64,000 nucleotides of DNA from Singulisphaera sp. GP187 (lineage in GTDB: Bacteria; Planctomycetota; Phycisphaerae; Phycisphaerales; SM1A02), in NCBI GenBank assembly GCA_945869475.1, contig CAMBOV010000010.1, positions 1 through 64,000 of the forward strand. The letters are read 5' to 3'. The notes under the pieces are model-generated. The model was not told the origin of the DNA and did no database searches. It saw nothing but the letters and a program-made list of their open reading frames with translations. The first letter of the stretch is position 1, and each line of letters begins with the position of its first letter. Of the stretch, positions 1-8,759 are shown piece after piece. Made by a program: the position numbers and the translations under genes.

Positions 1-3
1 CCG

Positions 4-612
4 TCACCTCGAGCCGAGCCAGAGCGTCGCGTAGAGCACGATCCAGATCACGTCGAGTGAGTGCCAGTAGATGCCGCACACAACAATTCCGTTATGACTC
101 GCTTGCGTGTACTTCTGCTCGCCAGCTCTGCGCGCGACGACGCCGAGGCCGAAGAGTCCACCAAGAATGTGAATCACATGCAGCGCGGTGAGCACATAGA
201 AAGTCCACGCGTAGAGGTTTTCTTCGATCACCACCTTTTGCCGCCACATCGACCACCACGCTTCGCCCTGCAGAAGTACGAACGCGACGCCGAGCCAATA
301 AGTCGCGATCGCCATCCGCGCGCAACCCGCTTGATCTCCCCTGCGCACGCGCTTGAGCGATGTGTGCAGCGTCACACTCGATGCGATGAGCACCCCGGTG
401 CTGATGAGCAGCGTGAACGGCAAGTCGGCGACATTGCCCGCGCGCCAGGGCGCAGTCATGTGTGGATTGAGCCGCACAACGAGATATCCCAGAATGCTCG
501 CGGCGAAAACAACCGTGACGACGATGACGAAAATCCACATCCCCTGCCGAGTCGCACGATCGCGCGCGACCGAATCATTTCCAAACGCATCTCGATGGCT
601 GTCGAGTTGCAT
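4..612 (-). CDS. Second cytochrome c oxidase subunit III-like protein
   Basis: The 202-residue product has about five hydrophobic helices and the late COX III signatures LHVIHILGG (about residues 143-151) and YWHSLDVIWIVL near the C-terminus, where COX III proteins carry YWHxVDxVWI. It is a short form of heme-copper oxidase subunit III, a membrane subunit that surrounds the catalytic subunit I. It lies 44 bp after ctaF and is the second subunit-III-like gene of the locus, so it probably belongs to the same oxidase or to a variant assembly. The ATG start was chosen because GGAG lies eight bases upstream; the open frame continues upstream but runs through ctaF. What the paralogue does is not shown by the sequence. 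Confidence 0.85.
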   Translation of the reverse strand: MQLDSHRDAFGNDSVARDRATRQGMWIFVIVVTVVFAASILGYLVVRLNPHMTAPWRAGNVADLPFTLLISTGVLIASSVTLHTSLKRVRRGDQAGCARMAIATYWLGVAFVLLQGEAWWSMWRQKVVIEENLYAWTFYVLTALHVIHILGGLFGLGVVARRAGEQKYTQASHNGIVVCGIYWHSLDVIWIVLYATLWLGSR

Positions 613-656
613 CAACGCGCTCCAGCCCACTCTCCCGCCAAGCGCGGGGCGCGCAC

Positions 657-1097
657 TTAGGGGTCCAATCCTGTCTTGAAGCGCGCCACTGGAGCGGCCG
701 GCGCCTTGGCATCCAACGTTTCTTGAGCGAGTGGCGGATTGCCTGTGTACTGCGTTGCTCGGTACTGACTCGTGTCGAGCACACAGAAAGCCATCATGAG
801 CACAACGAATGCCGTGCATCCGACGAAGACGAGCAGATTGAATGGACGGTCCCATCGAAGATGCATGAAGAAGCTCGCAACGAGTGACGCCTTCACCACC
901 GCGATGCCGATGGCGACCCACACGTTGAACTCGCCGATGTCGATGTAGCGCACTGCAACGGTAATGAAGGTCAGCACCAAGAGCGCCGATGCGGTTGCGA
1001 CGAGCGTCGAGATTGGCACGAGATGGCCGACTAGCGGATGATCCGCGTGAGAGCCGGCCGCCGCATCGTGAGTAGCAGTGGAGTGTGGTGTAGACAT
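657..1097 (-). CDS. ctaF: Cytochrome c oxidase subunit IV (CtaF/CoxD-like)
   Basis: The 146-residue protein has three predicted transmembrane helices (about residues 26-48, 56-77 and 83-102). The second ends in the FFMHL motif typical of prokaryotic cytochrome c oxidase subunit IV (COX4_pro family). This small subunit helps stabilise the oxidase in the membrane. An earlier in-frame start would overlap the end of ctaE; the ATG two bases after the ctaE stop gives a normal His-rich N-terminus and is preferred. The C-terminal 40 residues are Ala/Pro-rich and not part of the conserved core. It is clearly part of the ctaC-D-E-F transcription unit. Confidence 0.88.
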   Translation of the reverse strand: MSTPHSTATHDAAAGSHADHPLVGHLVPISTLVATASALLVLTFITVAVRYIDIGEFNVWVAIGIAVVKASLVASFFMHLRWDRPFNLLVFVGCTAFVVLMMAFCVLDTSQYRATQYTGNPPLAQETLDAKAPAAPVARFKTGLDP

Positions 1098-1099
1098 GA

Positions 1100-2065
1100 T
1101 TAGTGGATGAGATAAAAGAGTGGAAAGAGGAAGATCCACACGAGATCGACGATGTGCCAGTAGAGGCCAACGAGATCGACTGGGGTGTAATAGTTGGGTC
1201 CGAAATCGCCACGATGCGCGCGAAAAATTAGGATGCCGATGACAACCATCCCGACGATGACGTGAAAGCCGTGCAACCCTGTCATCGCGTAGTAAATCGC
1301 GAAGAACATGTGCGTATTGGGCGGCATCGCAGCATCCTCAAGATGCGCGCTTGGCAACTGATGTGGAATGATGTCGTGCGATTCGCCAAGCACTGAGTTC
1401 ACTGCGCCAGCACCGAGTCCACCTGGACCGGCACTCGCGGGCTTAATCGCTGATCCTTCAACAACTGGATGCGCTCCGATGGTTGGTTGCGCGCTGGGCG
1501 CGGGATTCATCGGAACAGGAAGAGCGGCAGGCGCCGCAGCAGGAGCATGAGCGAGTTGTTGCGCTTCGAGTTCTCCCACCGTGTTGTGCGGCGGGACGTA
1601 GAAGCCTGGCCCCCAGACGAGATTCGCATGAATCTTGTGCTCGTACTCGAAGTATTTGATGACCAAGAATCCTGCGGCGCCCGCCATCGTCAGCCAGAGG
1701 CAGATGAGAAGCGCCGTCTTGCGACCGCGTTGTGCGAAGTAGACGCCAAGCGCCATCGTCAAACTCGAGACGATGAGAACTGCGGTGTTGATTCCGCCCA
1801 TCGTCGTATCGAGGTAGTGACTCGCGTATGAGAAGACCTCAGGAAAGCGACTTCGAAGCACCGCATATGCAACGAAGAGCGCGCCGAAGAACAAGACTTC
1901 AGTCGCAAGAAAGAGCCACATGCCAAGTTTCGCACTGTCGAACTGCTGCGCTGGCGTATCGAAATGGTGCGCGAGAAATGGATACTTCGCATGCTCAGGA
2001 CTGTGCGCGTGGCCACTGCCGTGTGCGTCGCCGTGTGAGTCGTGACCTGTTGCGACGTCACTCAT
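1100..2065 (-). CDS. ctaE: Cytochrome c oxidase subunit III with Pro/Ala-rich insertion
   Basis: The 321-residue protein matches heme-copper oxidase subunit III: a His-rich N-terminal tail, FLATEVLFFGALF around residues 52-64, and GLHGFHVIVG plus YWHIVDLVWIFLF near the C-terminus. Between about residues 155 and 248 there is an extra Ala/Pro/Gly-rich stretch of roughly 95 residues that normal subunit III lacks; it should form a loop between helices. The frame is open and ends normally, so this is not a frameshift artefact. The ATG shares one base with the ctaD stop (TGATG), which implies translational coupling. A TTG one codon upstream is less likely to be the start. Confidence 0.92.
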   Translation of the reverse strand: MSDVATGHDSHGDAHGSGHAHSPEHAKYPFLAHHFDTPAQQFDSAKLGMWLFLATEVLFFGALFVAYAVLRSRFPEVFSYASHYLDTTMGGINTAVLIVSSLTMALGVYFAQRGRKTALLICLWLTMAGAAGFLVIKYFEYEHKIHANLVWGPGFYVPPHNTVGELEAQQLAHAPAAAPAALPVPMNPAPSAQPTIGAHPVVEGSAIKPASAGPGGLGAGAVNSVLGESHDIIPHQLPSAHLEDAAMPPNTHMFFAIYYAMTGLHGFHVIVGMVVIGILIFRAHRGDFGPNYYTPVDLVGLYWHIVDLVWIFLFPLFYLIH

Positions 2066-3768
2066 CAACGCCGCCCTTCGCCCGTCACGTGCGCGAGTTC
2101 TGCCTTGTGGTCAATGATGTAATTCTTCGTCGCTTCATCCCAGTGCACCACTGAGAAGTCGTAGCAATTGCCAACGTGCGGTGGAGTCTTGAAGTTGTCG
2201 TGTGGCGGAGGCGATGCGCACTGCCACTCGAGACTCACACCACCCCAGGGATTCGATGGCGCCTTCGGTCCCGACATCAAGCTCTGAATAAAACAGATCG
2301 CCGAGGTGAAGAATCCGGCCGCCATGATGTACGAGCCGATCGTCGAAATCACGTGGTAGACCTGAAACTCAGGCAGATAGTCGTAGTACCGGCGGGGCAT
2401 CCCTTGACTTCCGAGCATGAACTGCGTGAAGAAGGTGATGTTGAAGCCGACGAAGATGATGATGCAGGCGGTGCACGCCATCTTCTCGTTGTACATACGG
2501 CCCGTCATCTTTGGCCACCAATGGTGCAGTCCACCGATCATGCCGATGAGGGCTGATCCCATCATGACGTAGTGAAAGTGCGCGACCACGAAATAGGTGT
2601 CATGCAAATGCACGTCGGTGTTGAGAGTCGCGAGATGGATACCCGTGAGGCCACCGATCGTGAACAAGAAGAGGAACGAGAGCGCGTACATCATCGGCGC
2701 GGTCAGACTGATCGTGCCCTTGTAGAGCGTCATCGTCCAATTGAATGTTTTCACCGCCGATGGGATCGCCACGCTGAACGAGATCAGCGAGAAGATGGTG
2801 TTCATCAGACCGCTCTGACCCGAGGTGAACATGTGATGACCCCAGACGATGAATGAGAACATCGCGATGGCGATCGACGAGTATGCGATGTAGCGGTATC
2901 CAAAGATCTGTCGGTGCGAATGCACCGCGATGATTTCGCTGATGATTCCCATTGCTGGCACGATCATGATGTAGACCGCTGGATGGCTGTAAAACCAGAA
3001 GAAATGTTGGTAGAGCACTGGATCGCCACCCATCGATGGATTGAAGATGCCGATGTTGAGTACGCGCTCGACAATCAGCAGGCAGAGTGTGATGGCGAGC
3101 ACCGGAGTCGCGAGCACCTGAATGATCGCGGTCGCATAGAGCGCCCACAAGAAGAGCGGCATCTTGAACCACGTCATGCCAGGCGGACGCAACTTGTGCA
3201 CGGTGACGATGAAGTTGAGTCCGGTGAAGATCGACGAGAAACCTAAGATGAAGACGCCGATCAGCACCGGGATGACTCCACCCGTTGTCGTCGTCGTTGA
3301 GTATGGCGTGTAGAAGGTCCATCCTGTGTCGAAGCCACCCGCTGCGAGCGAGTAGAGGGTGAACGCGGCGCCGCCGAGCCAGAGGAAGTATGAGAAGAGA
3401 TTCAGCCGAGGAAAGGCGACGTCTTTCGCACCGAGCATGATCGGCAGCACGAAGTTGCCAAGCGCCGCTGGAATGCTCGGGATGATCACGAGGAAGACCA
3501 TGATCGCCCCGTGCAGAGTGAAGAACTGGTTGTAGGTCTCAGCGCTGCATATCGTGCGGCCTGGAGTCAAGAGTTCGGTGCGAAGCAACAGCGCGAAGGT
3601 GCCGCCCACGAGAAACGAGAGGAGAACCGATCCCATGTACATCACCCCGATGCGCTTGTGATCGAGTGTCAGAATCCACGAGAGGAATCCGCGCGTGTAC
3701 GTGAGATAGTTGTCGGTTTCAGCCGCACTGTCGAGAACATCTTGTCTTGGAGTATCAATCGTTGTCAT
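2065..3768 (-). CDS. ctaD: Cytochrome c oxidase subunit I, A2 type
   Basis: The 567-residue protein is the catalytic heme-copper oxidase subunit I, which reduces O2 to water and pumps protons. Visible signatures are [10 protein letters not shown] (heme a ligand, His86), the His-Tyr motif YSHPAVY at residues 260-266, GHHMFTSG (CuB histidines) and [19 protein letters not shown] (heme ligands). The Glu of the usual GHPEVY motif is replaced by Ala, with Tyr-Ser preceding His. This is the hallmark of A2-type oxidases such as the Rhodothermus and Thermus caa3 enzymes. About twelve membrane helices are present. The ATG has an AAAGG sequence seven bases upstream. It follows ctaC by 18 bp. Confidence 0.97.
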   Translation of the reverse strand: MTTIDTPRQDVLDSAAETDNYLTYTRGFLSWILTLDHKRIGVMYMGSVLLSFLVGGTFALLLRTELLTPGRTICSAETYNQFFTLHGAIMVFLVIIPSIPAALGNFVLPIMLGAKDVAFPRLNLFSYFLWLGGAAFTLYSLAAGGFDTGWTFYTPYSTTTTTGGVIPVLIGVFILGFSSIFTGLNFIVTVHKLRPPGMTWFKMPLFLWALYATAIIQVLATPVLAITLCLLIVERVLNIGIFNPSMGGDPVLYQHFFWFYSHPAVYIMIVPAMGIISEIIAVHSHRQIFGYRYIAYSSIAIAMFSFIVWGHHMFTSGQSGLMNTIFSLISFSVAIPSAVKTFNWTMTLYKGTISLTAPMMYALSFLFLFTIGGLTGIHLATLNTDVHLHDTYFVVAHFHYVMMGSALIGMIGGLHHWWPKMTGRMYNEKMACTACIIIFVGFNITFFTQFMLGSQGMPRRYYDYLPEFQVYHVISTIGSYIMAAGFFTSAICFIQSLMSGPKAPSNPWGGVSLEWQCASPPPHDNFKTPPHVGNCYDFSVVHWDEATKNYIIDHKAELAHVTGEGRR

Positions 3769-3786
3769 AAAAAAACCTTTGTGAAC

Positions 3787-4893
3787 TTACTTCTGCACTG
3801 CGGGTGGAGTCTTGGTCCATGCGCCTTTCGCATCGAACTCGTCGAGATGCTGCATCATTCCGGTGATCGCTTCGACGCCACGATCGTTGAGTTGACCCTT
3901 GAATGTTGGCATCACGTTGCCGTATGGCGCGACAAGATGCTTGCCTGGGGTGTAAATCGAATCGCGGATGTACTCCTCGGGGTTTGCGAATTCCTTGCCA
4001 GGCCCGATGAGGTCACTGTAACCCTTGCCATCGCTGAACCGTGCTCCGCCGGGAGTCGTGAGGCGCCCCCAGATGCCCTTCCATGTTGGACCGAGCCCCT
4101 CGGTTCCATCGATCGAGTGGCACTGCGAGCAGCGAGCGTAAATCTTTGGACCGGCCTTGAAATACAGCTCTTCGTCGAGAATCTCGTCAAGCCAAGCCGC
4201 TTGCTTCGTGAGCCACGCATCAAACTCGGCCTGTGGAAGCACGAGCACCTTGCGATTCATGTTCGAGTGACCCGTGCCGCAGTACTCGGCGCAGAAGAGG
4301 TTGTAGCCATCCTTCGCTTCGAGCCCTGTTGGAATGTTGCACTGAAACCAGAGCGAGGAGACGCGACCAGGGACGATGTCTTTCTTGACGCGGAAGGCCG
4401 GGATGTAGCACGCATGTAAGACGTCGTTCGATCGCATGACGAGTCGAACGGGGCGGTCGCTTGGAACCACAAGATCGTCTGACTGCGCGCCGTTTGGATA
4501 CTTGAACTGCCATCCCCATTTGAAGGCTGTGACATTGACGTCGTACGAGTTCTTAGGTGGCGTGATCAAGTCGACGTATCCGCGAAATCCGAAGAAGAAG
4601 ATCGCGATGCAGATCAGCAATGGGATAACCGACCACGAGAGTTCGAGCAGAGTGTGGTGGGTCATGCCGTCCGTGCGAATTCGTTTGCCACGCTTTGCGT
4701 TGTACTTCGCGACGAACACAACCATCATCCCCACGACCAGCACAAAGAAGAAGTAGCAGATGTAGTTGATGATGTTGAACATCAAGTCAACGTTGCCCGC
4801 CTGCTCAGAGGCGCCGATAGGCAACCAAAAGGTTGCCGGGGTGACTTCTGGCGATGCGGCTTGTGCGAGGATGGCAGTGGCGAGTGAAAGCAT
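3787..4893 (-). CDS. ctaC: Cytochrome c oxidase subunit II with fused cytochrome c (caa3 type)
   Basis: The 368-residue protein has an N-terminal signal-like segment, two membrane helices (about residues 40-62 and 85-105) and a cupredoxin domain with the CuA ligands in DVLHACYIPAFRVK and CAEYCGTGHSNM. A C-terminal cytochrome c domain follows, with heme motif CSQCH and a later GNVMPTF sequence supplying the Met ligand. The fused cytochrome makes this a caa3-type oxidase that can take electrons directly from the Act complex or a soluble cytochrome. AGGA lies seven bases before the ATG. It sits between the Sco gene, which serves CuA assembly, and ctaD. Confidence 0.97.
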   Translation of the reverse strand: MLSLATAILAQAASPEVTPATFWLPIGASEQAGNVDLMFNIINYICYFFFVLVVGMMVVFVAKYNAKRGKRIRTDGMTHHTLLELSWSVIPLLICIAIFFFGFRGYVDLITPPKNSYDVNVTAFKWGWQFKYPNGAQSDDLVVPSDRPVRLVMRSNDVLHACYIPAFRVKKDIVPGRVSSLWFQCNIPTGLEAKDGYNLFCAEYCGTGHSNMNRKVLVLPQAEFDAWLTKQAAWLDEILDEELYFKAGPKIYARCSQCHSIDGTEGLGPTWKGIWGRLTTPGGARFSDGKGYSDLIGPGKEFANPEEYIRDSIYTPGKHLVAPYGNVMPTFKGQLNDRGVEAITGMMQHLDEFDAKGAWTKTPPAVQK

Positions 4894-4902
4894 GGGAGAG
4901 TC

Positions 4903-5790
4903 CTAGGCGGTCTGAGCTGGCGCGGGGGCGGACACAGAAGCAAGCGGTGTCAGCCGTGCAGCCTGCGCATTGCGACGAAAAAGATAGGTGAGTCCAGCGG
5001 CAAGAACGACAACGGTGATCACACCGCCGATCTGCATCACACGAAATGCGAAGAGCACATAGCCCTCGCTCGATGGGTCGTATTGATGGCACCAGAGAAT
5101 GAAACGGTCGAGCGGAGTGCCGATCGTGCCCTCGCCGGCTTCGACCAGCGCCATGCGCATCGTCGAAGGTTCAAACTTCACTCCGTAGAGGTAGCGAACG
5201 ATGCGACCATCGGCTGAGATCATCGCGAGCATTGCAGGATGCGAGTACTCGCCGCTCGGGAGCAGTTTGTATTGAAAACCCACCGCGTCGGCGATCGCCG
5301 CGGGAACCGTTGCCCCGGCATCTGTTTGCACCGCAGTGAGAAAGTGCACGCCGCCGGCTGATCCATCGCGCTCGTACTCGGAGAGGTAGCCCAACTTTTT
5401 CGCGTGCGCGAGTTCGTTGCTCTCTTTGGGATTCACTGAGATCGAGACGAGCTGAAAATCTTTGCCTGCCGAGAGATCAACCTTCGCGAGCGAACGAAAG
5501 GCTTCGTTCAACACGAGTGTGCAAAGCATCGGGCACTTGTAATAGCCCATGTGCAACATGATCGGTTTGCCACTCTGCAAGAGCTGACCAAGGGTCGTCT
5601 CAACTCCGTCGTCGCCCATGAGCACGGCGTTGAGGGGAATAGTCGCGCCGAGATGTTCGATGATGTCGACACCCTGCATTTCTTTCGCAACCGTATCGCC
5701 CGAGACTGGAGCCTCTCCGGGAGCAAATGGAGGAATCGACGCTTGCGCGAACGTGCTACTCAAGAACAAGATGGACGCGACGATGGTCAC
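4903..5790 (-). CDS. Sco1/SenC/PrrC-like copper chaperone with C-terminal anchor
   Basis: The 295-residue thioredoxin-like protein has a signal peptide (about residues 1-16), the copper/redox motif CPMLC (Cys86, Cys90) and a downstream His184 in EYSHPAML, the three ligands expected for Sco proteins. It is thought to deliver copper to, or reduce, the CuA site of subunit II. Unusually for a Sco protein, a transmembrane helix follows the domain (about residues 253-271), giving a C-terminal anchor as well. The start is GTG, overlapping the preceding stop as GTGA. It lies directly before ctaC in the same transcription unit, which supports a role in oxidase assembly. Confidence 0.92.
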   Translation of the reverse strand: MTIVASILFLSSTFAQASIPPFAPGEAPVSGDTVAKEMQGVDIIEHLGATIPLNAVLMGDDGVETTLGQLLQSGKPIMLHMGYYKCPMLCTLVLNEAFRSLAKVDLSAGKDFQLVSISVNPKESNELAHAKKLGYLSEYERDGSAGGVHFLTAVQTDAGATVPAAIADAVGFQYKLLPSGEYSHPAMLAMISADGRIVRYLYGVKFEPSTMRMALVEAGEGTIGTPLDRFILWCHQYDPSSEGYVLFAFRVMQIGGVITVVVLAAGLTYLFRRNAQAARLTPLASVSAPAPAQTA

Positions 5791-6155
5791 TTCGTCTGCG
5801 CTCCCGTTGCCGTCGTTGGCGTTGCGGCTGGTTCTGCGACGATGAGTTCCATTGCGCGGGCGATTGGAATTCGGATGCGCGACTCCTCGGCACCATTGGA
5901 TGCCGTCACGGTGTACTTCTGATAGACGGCGAGCTCGCTGAGTTGTTCACTCTTGATTGTGGTCATCCACTGTGATGGCGGTTCGATGACTTTCACGTCG
6001 ATTTCGAGATTCTCGAAGCGAAAGTAGAAGACGCACGTTGCAATCACGAGCGCCACCAAGATGATGATGCTCGAGAGTGAGACGACCCACGTCGTGCCAG
6101 CAACTGGATCGTCGATCTGCGTCGGGGGGAGAGTTGTTGTTGAGTCGTGTGACAT
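5787..6155 (-). CDS. Small single-helix membrane protein of the Act/oxidase locus
   Basis: I do not recognise a named family. The 122-residue protein has a short cytoplasmic-looking N-terminus, one strong membrane helix (about residues 23-45) and a polar outer domain of some 75 residues with an Ala/Thr-rich C-terminal tail. It lies between actF and the Sco gene, overlapping the latter by GTGA. Position suggests an accessory or assembly role between the Act complex and the oxidase; this is inference from context only. The ATG at the start of MSHDSTTT was chosen over an upstream TTG because the longer version adds a sequence without character and lacks a ribosome-binding site. Confidence 0.75.
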   Translation of the reverse strand: MSHDSTTTLPPTQIDDPVAGTTWVVSLSSIIILVALVIATCVFYFRFENLEIDVKVIEPPSQWMTTIKSEQLSELAVYQKYTVTASNGAEESRIRIPIARAMELIVAEPAATPTTATGAQTK

Positions 6156-6171
6156 ATATTTTCCGAGCGGA

Positions 6172-7503
6172 CTAGATGTTTTCAAACCCAAGACTCTCTT
6201 GAAGCCGTGGATCGCGACGGCAGAGCACCGAACCGCGTGAGAGTCGCGCGGTCGTGCTTGCGATGAAGAGCGCCAAGAATCCCGCGAGGACCAGATAGTT
6301 CACTGGATTGCTCAGCCCCGTCGCAGTGCTATGGTAGGCAAGCGAAAGTTGGTCGTAGGTGGTGAAGGTCGCGATGTCATGCGGAACCACCGGCATGACG
6401 AGCCAGTAGATGTCGATCCACGCGAAGGCGAGCATCCAGAGTGCGCCCAGGAACAAGGTTGTGCGCCAGCGCTTGGTCCAGCGCGAGACGAAGAAGAGGA
6501 AGGGCAGGATGAAGTGACCCAAGATGAGAGCAACGCTCACAACTGACCAATCGCCGATCTGCCGAGCGATGAACCAGACCGTCTCTTCTGGAAGATTGCC
6601 GTACCAGATAAGCATGTATTGGCTGAAGGCGATATACGCCCAGAAGACGATTCCAAATGCCCAGATCATCTTGCCGAGATCTTGATAATGCTCAGAGGTG
6701 ATGACGCCGCGCAGATATCCAATGGACTGCAAGCGCAAGCACGCGATGGCGATCGCCGAAAATCCGCTCGCGCACAATCCTGCGAAGAAATAGATGCCGA
6801 ACATCGTGCTGAACCAGGCGGGCGAGAGAGACATGATCCAGTCGAAGGCTGCGAAGGTCGAGGTGAGGGCGAACAGAATGAGCGCTGGCGCGGCTGCGTA
6901 TCGCATGCGCTTTGAGAGTTCAGGGTCGCCTGACTGATCTTGCGCGCGCGAAGTGGTCAAGAACCAACGCGAGGCGAGCGCCCAGAACGCGAAGTAGATG
7001 CACGCGCGAATCATGAAGAATACTGGATTGAGGAAGGCGCTCTTCGCAGAAACGAGTGCCCCTTCAGCTGGAGCGTGTGCGGTGAGGTGCGCGAGATCTG
7101 CCCATGGCCAGACGAGTGCGAGTCCGTGGCCGTAGCCATCCCATTCTCGATTCGTCGCGACCAACCAGAACATCGGCACGAGAAAGAGCAGGCCGATCCA
7201 CTGAAGATTGGCAGCCTGTGCTTCAGCAACGCGGCGAAGGGCGACCGCCCATCCAGCTGCAGTGATGTGCTGAACGAGTGTGAAGAAGAACGCGCCGAGC
7301 GCGAGCGTCAAGATAAAGATCGAGTTCTGCAACCAGATCATCGCGAAACCGTGCGCATCTTGTTGCTTCCACGCTGCGATGCACGCCACGAACAGTGCGA
7401 CGATGGCGATGACGAACGCCAGACGTGAGATGCGCGTGAGCCGTGCATCTCCGATAATGCTTCGATCCGAAAGGTCAGCGATAGGTGTGAGCAGTGCACT
7501 CAT
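6172..7503 (-). CDS. actF: Alternative complex III subunit ActF (membrane quinol-binding type)
   Basis: The 443-residue protein has about ten membrane helices and matches ActF, the NrfD-like integral subunit paralogous to ActC in alternative complex III. Recognisable are the WKQQDAHGFAMIWLQNS region near residue 45 and the FAAFDWIMSLSPAWFSTMFGIYFFAG segment near residue 220, both typical of ActF. The complex oxidises menaquinol or ubiquinol and passes electrons to cytochrome c or directly to caa3 oxidase. It follows actE by three bases and precedes the small membrane protein and Sco gene. The start ATG is immediate after the actE stop, consistent with coupled translation. Confidence 0.93.
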   Translation of the reverse strand: MSALLTPIADLSDRSIIGDARLTRISRLAFVIAIVALFVACIAAWKQQDAHGFAMIWLQNSIFILTLALGAFFFTLVQHITAAGWAVALRRVAEAQAANLQWIGLLFLVPMFWLVATNREWDGYGHGLALVWPWADLAHLTAHAPAEGALVSAKSAFLNPVFFMIRACIYFAFWALASRWFLTTSRAQDQSGDPELSKRMRYAAAPALILFALTSTFAAFDWIMSLSPAWFSTMFGIYFFAGLCASGFSAIAIACLRLQSIGYLRGVITSEHYQDLGKMIWAFGIVFWAYIAFSQYMLIWYGNLPEETVWFIARQIGDWSVVSVALILGHFILPFLFFVSRWTKRWRTTLFLGALWMLAFAWIDIYWLVMPVVPHDIATFTTYDQLSLAYHSTATGLSNPVNYLVLAGFLALFIASTTARLSRGSVLCRRDPRLQESLGFENI

Positions 7504-7506
7504 GAC

Positions 7507-8175
7507 TTAGAGTCCCCCCCGCTTGTCAGCAGGGACATCATTGATCGAGGCGTTCTGGCTGCGCTGAAGCGCGCGCACATACGAGACGATCGCCCATCGA
7601 TCTTCGATTGGAATCTGCGAACCGTAACCCGCCATATTGCGAACTCCGTTGGTGACGGTGTTGAAGAGTTGGCCGACGGGTTGCACGCTGACGGTCGCAT
7701 CGTGCAGACTCTTGGCCGCGACCCAGACGGTGCCGTTCACGGGACCTTCAACGTTCGAGACGAGTTCGAGTGCGCGTTGATTGACCGTGCCGTTGCCCGC
7801 ACCTGAATAACCGTGGCAGGGAGTGCAATAGATGTTGAATCGCTCTTGTCCGCGTGCGATCGATGCCATCGTGACGGGCACTTGCGTTGGATTGACTGTC
7901 GCCCACTCGCCGTTGACCACTCCTTCATTGAAGTGCGTGTCGAGATACGACTCGCCGCGGGCGACCGTGCCAGCAATCTGCGGGCGCTGCGATCGCCCGT
8001 CTGCAAAGAGATCGTTGACTGACTGCGCCTTGAACTTCGCTTGAAGGTCCATGTCTTGGATCATGTTGATCGGCAGGTTGGGACTTGGCTTCGAGCGTGC
8101 TTGCGCCGCGATGATCGGCGGCAACATCGCCAGCAGCGAGAGAATGAGCAAGAAGCAAATGATGATGCGGGGCAT
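7507..8175 (-). CDS. actE: Alternative complex III subunit ActE, monoheme cytochrome c
   Basis: The 222-residue protein begins with a signal or anchor sequence (about residues 1-24) and contains one c-type heme site, CTPCH at residues 117-121. The region RSQRPQIAGTVARGE (about residues 61-75) is characteristic of ActE. It is the periplasmic monoheme cytochrome of the Act complex and is a likely exit point for electrons toward the oxidase. The ATG overlaps the actD stop by one base (TAATG). The protein ends shortly after an ADKRGGL tail. Family and order within the operon (A-B-C-D-E-F) agree completely. Confidence 0.94.
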   Translation of the reverse strand: MPRIIICFLLILSLLAMLPPIIAAQARSKPSPNLPINMIQDMDLQAKFKAQSVNDLFADGRSQRPQIAGTVARGESYLDTHFNEGVVNGEWATVNPTQVPVTMASIARGQERFNIYCTPCHGYSGAGNGTVNQRALELVSNVEGPVNGTVWVAAKSLHDATVSVQPVGQLFNTVTNGVRNMAGYGSQIPIEDRWAIVSYVRALQRSQNASINDVPADKRGGL

Positions 8176-8759
8176 TAGCGATCCTCCACCACTTCGATGT
8201 GCTTCGCGCCCAGAGTCTTGAGGAAGGCCTCTGTCTTGGAGCGCAGAAATCTGGGGTCACGCGCTTCGATGACGACGAAGAATCGGTCATCGGTCGCGCG
8301 GCGAAAACGATTGTTACTCAGCAGTGGATGCGAGAGGCGTGGAAGCCCATTCAAGAGCAGCATCAATCCAGCAGCTGAAAGTGCTGACAAGAGAATCGTG
8401 AGTTCAAACATGACTGGAATCCACGCTGGCACTGACATCAGCGGCTTGCCAGAGATGAGGAACGGATATCCCGTGACCCAGACCAACGCCCAAACTGAAA
8501 AGCTCGCGGCGTTGGTGAAAGCTTGCAGGCAGAATCCAATGATCGCACCGGTTGCGCCAGCACCGAACACCAACAGTGGCAAGATCGTGCGCTTGATTCC
8601 CATTGCTTTGTCGAGGCCATGCACCGCGAAGGGGGTGTGGCAATCCCAGAAGCGATAGCCAGCCGCGTGCACTTTTTTTGCTGCTTCCATGATCTCTGCG
8701 GGAGTTTCGAATTCGGCCATCAGCCCGTAGGTGCCGGATGTGCGCTGTGGAGTAAGCAT
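8175..8759 (-). CDS. actD: Alternative complex III subunit ActD (DUF3341)
   Basis: The 194-residue protein matches DUF3341/ActD: an N-terminal soluble segment with GLMAEFETPAEIMEAAKKV and YRFWDCHTPFAVHGLDKAMG, then two membrane helices (about residues 60-82 and 112-136), then a C-terminal soluble part with DDRFFVVIEARDP. ActD is a small two-helix subunit that packs against ActC in the membrane part of the complex. Its start ATG overlaps the actC stop. Nothing unusual is seen compared with the family. Confidence 0.93.
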   Translation of the reverse strand: MLTPQRTSGTYGLMAEFETPAEIMEAAKKVHAAGYRFWDCHTPFAVHGLDKAMGIKRTILPLLVFGAGATGAIIGFCLQAFTNAASFSVWALVWVTGYPFLISGKPLMSVPAWIPVMFELTILLSALSAAGLMLLLNGLPRLSHPLLSNNRFRRATDDRFFVVIEARDPRFLRSKTEAFLKTLGAKHIEVVEDR

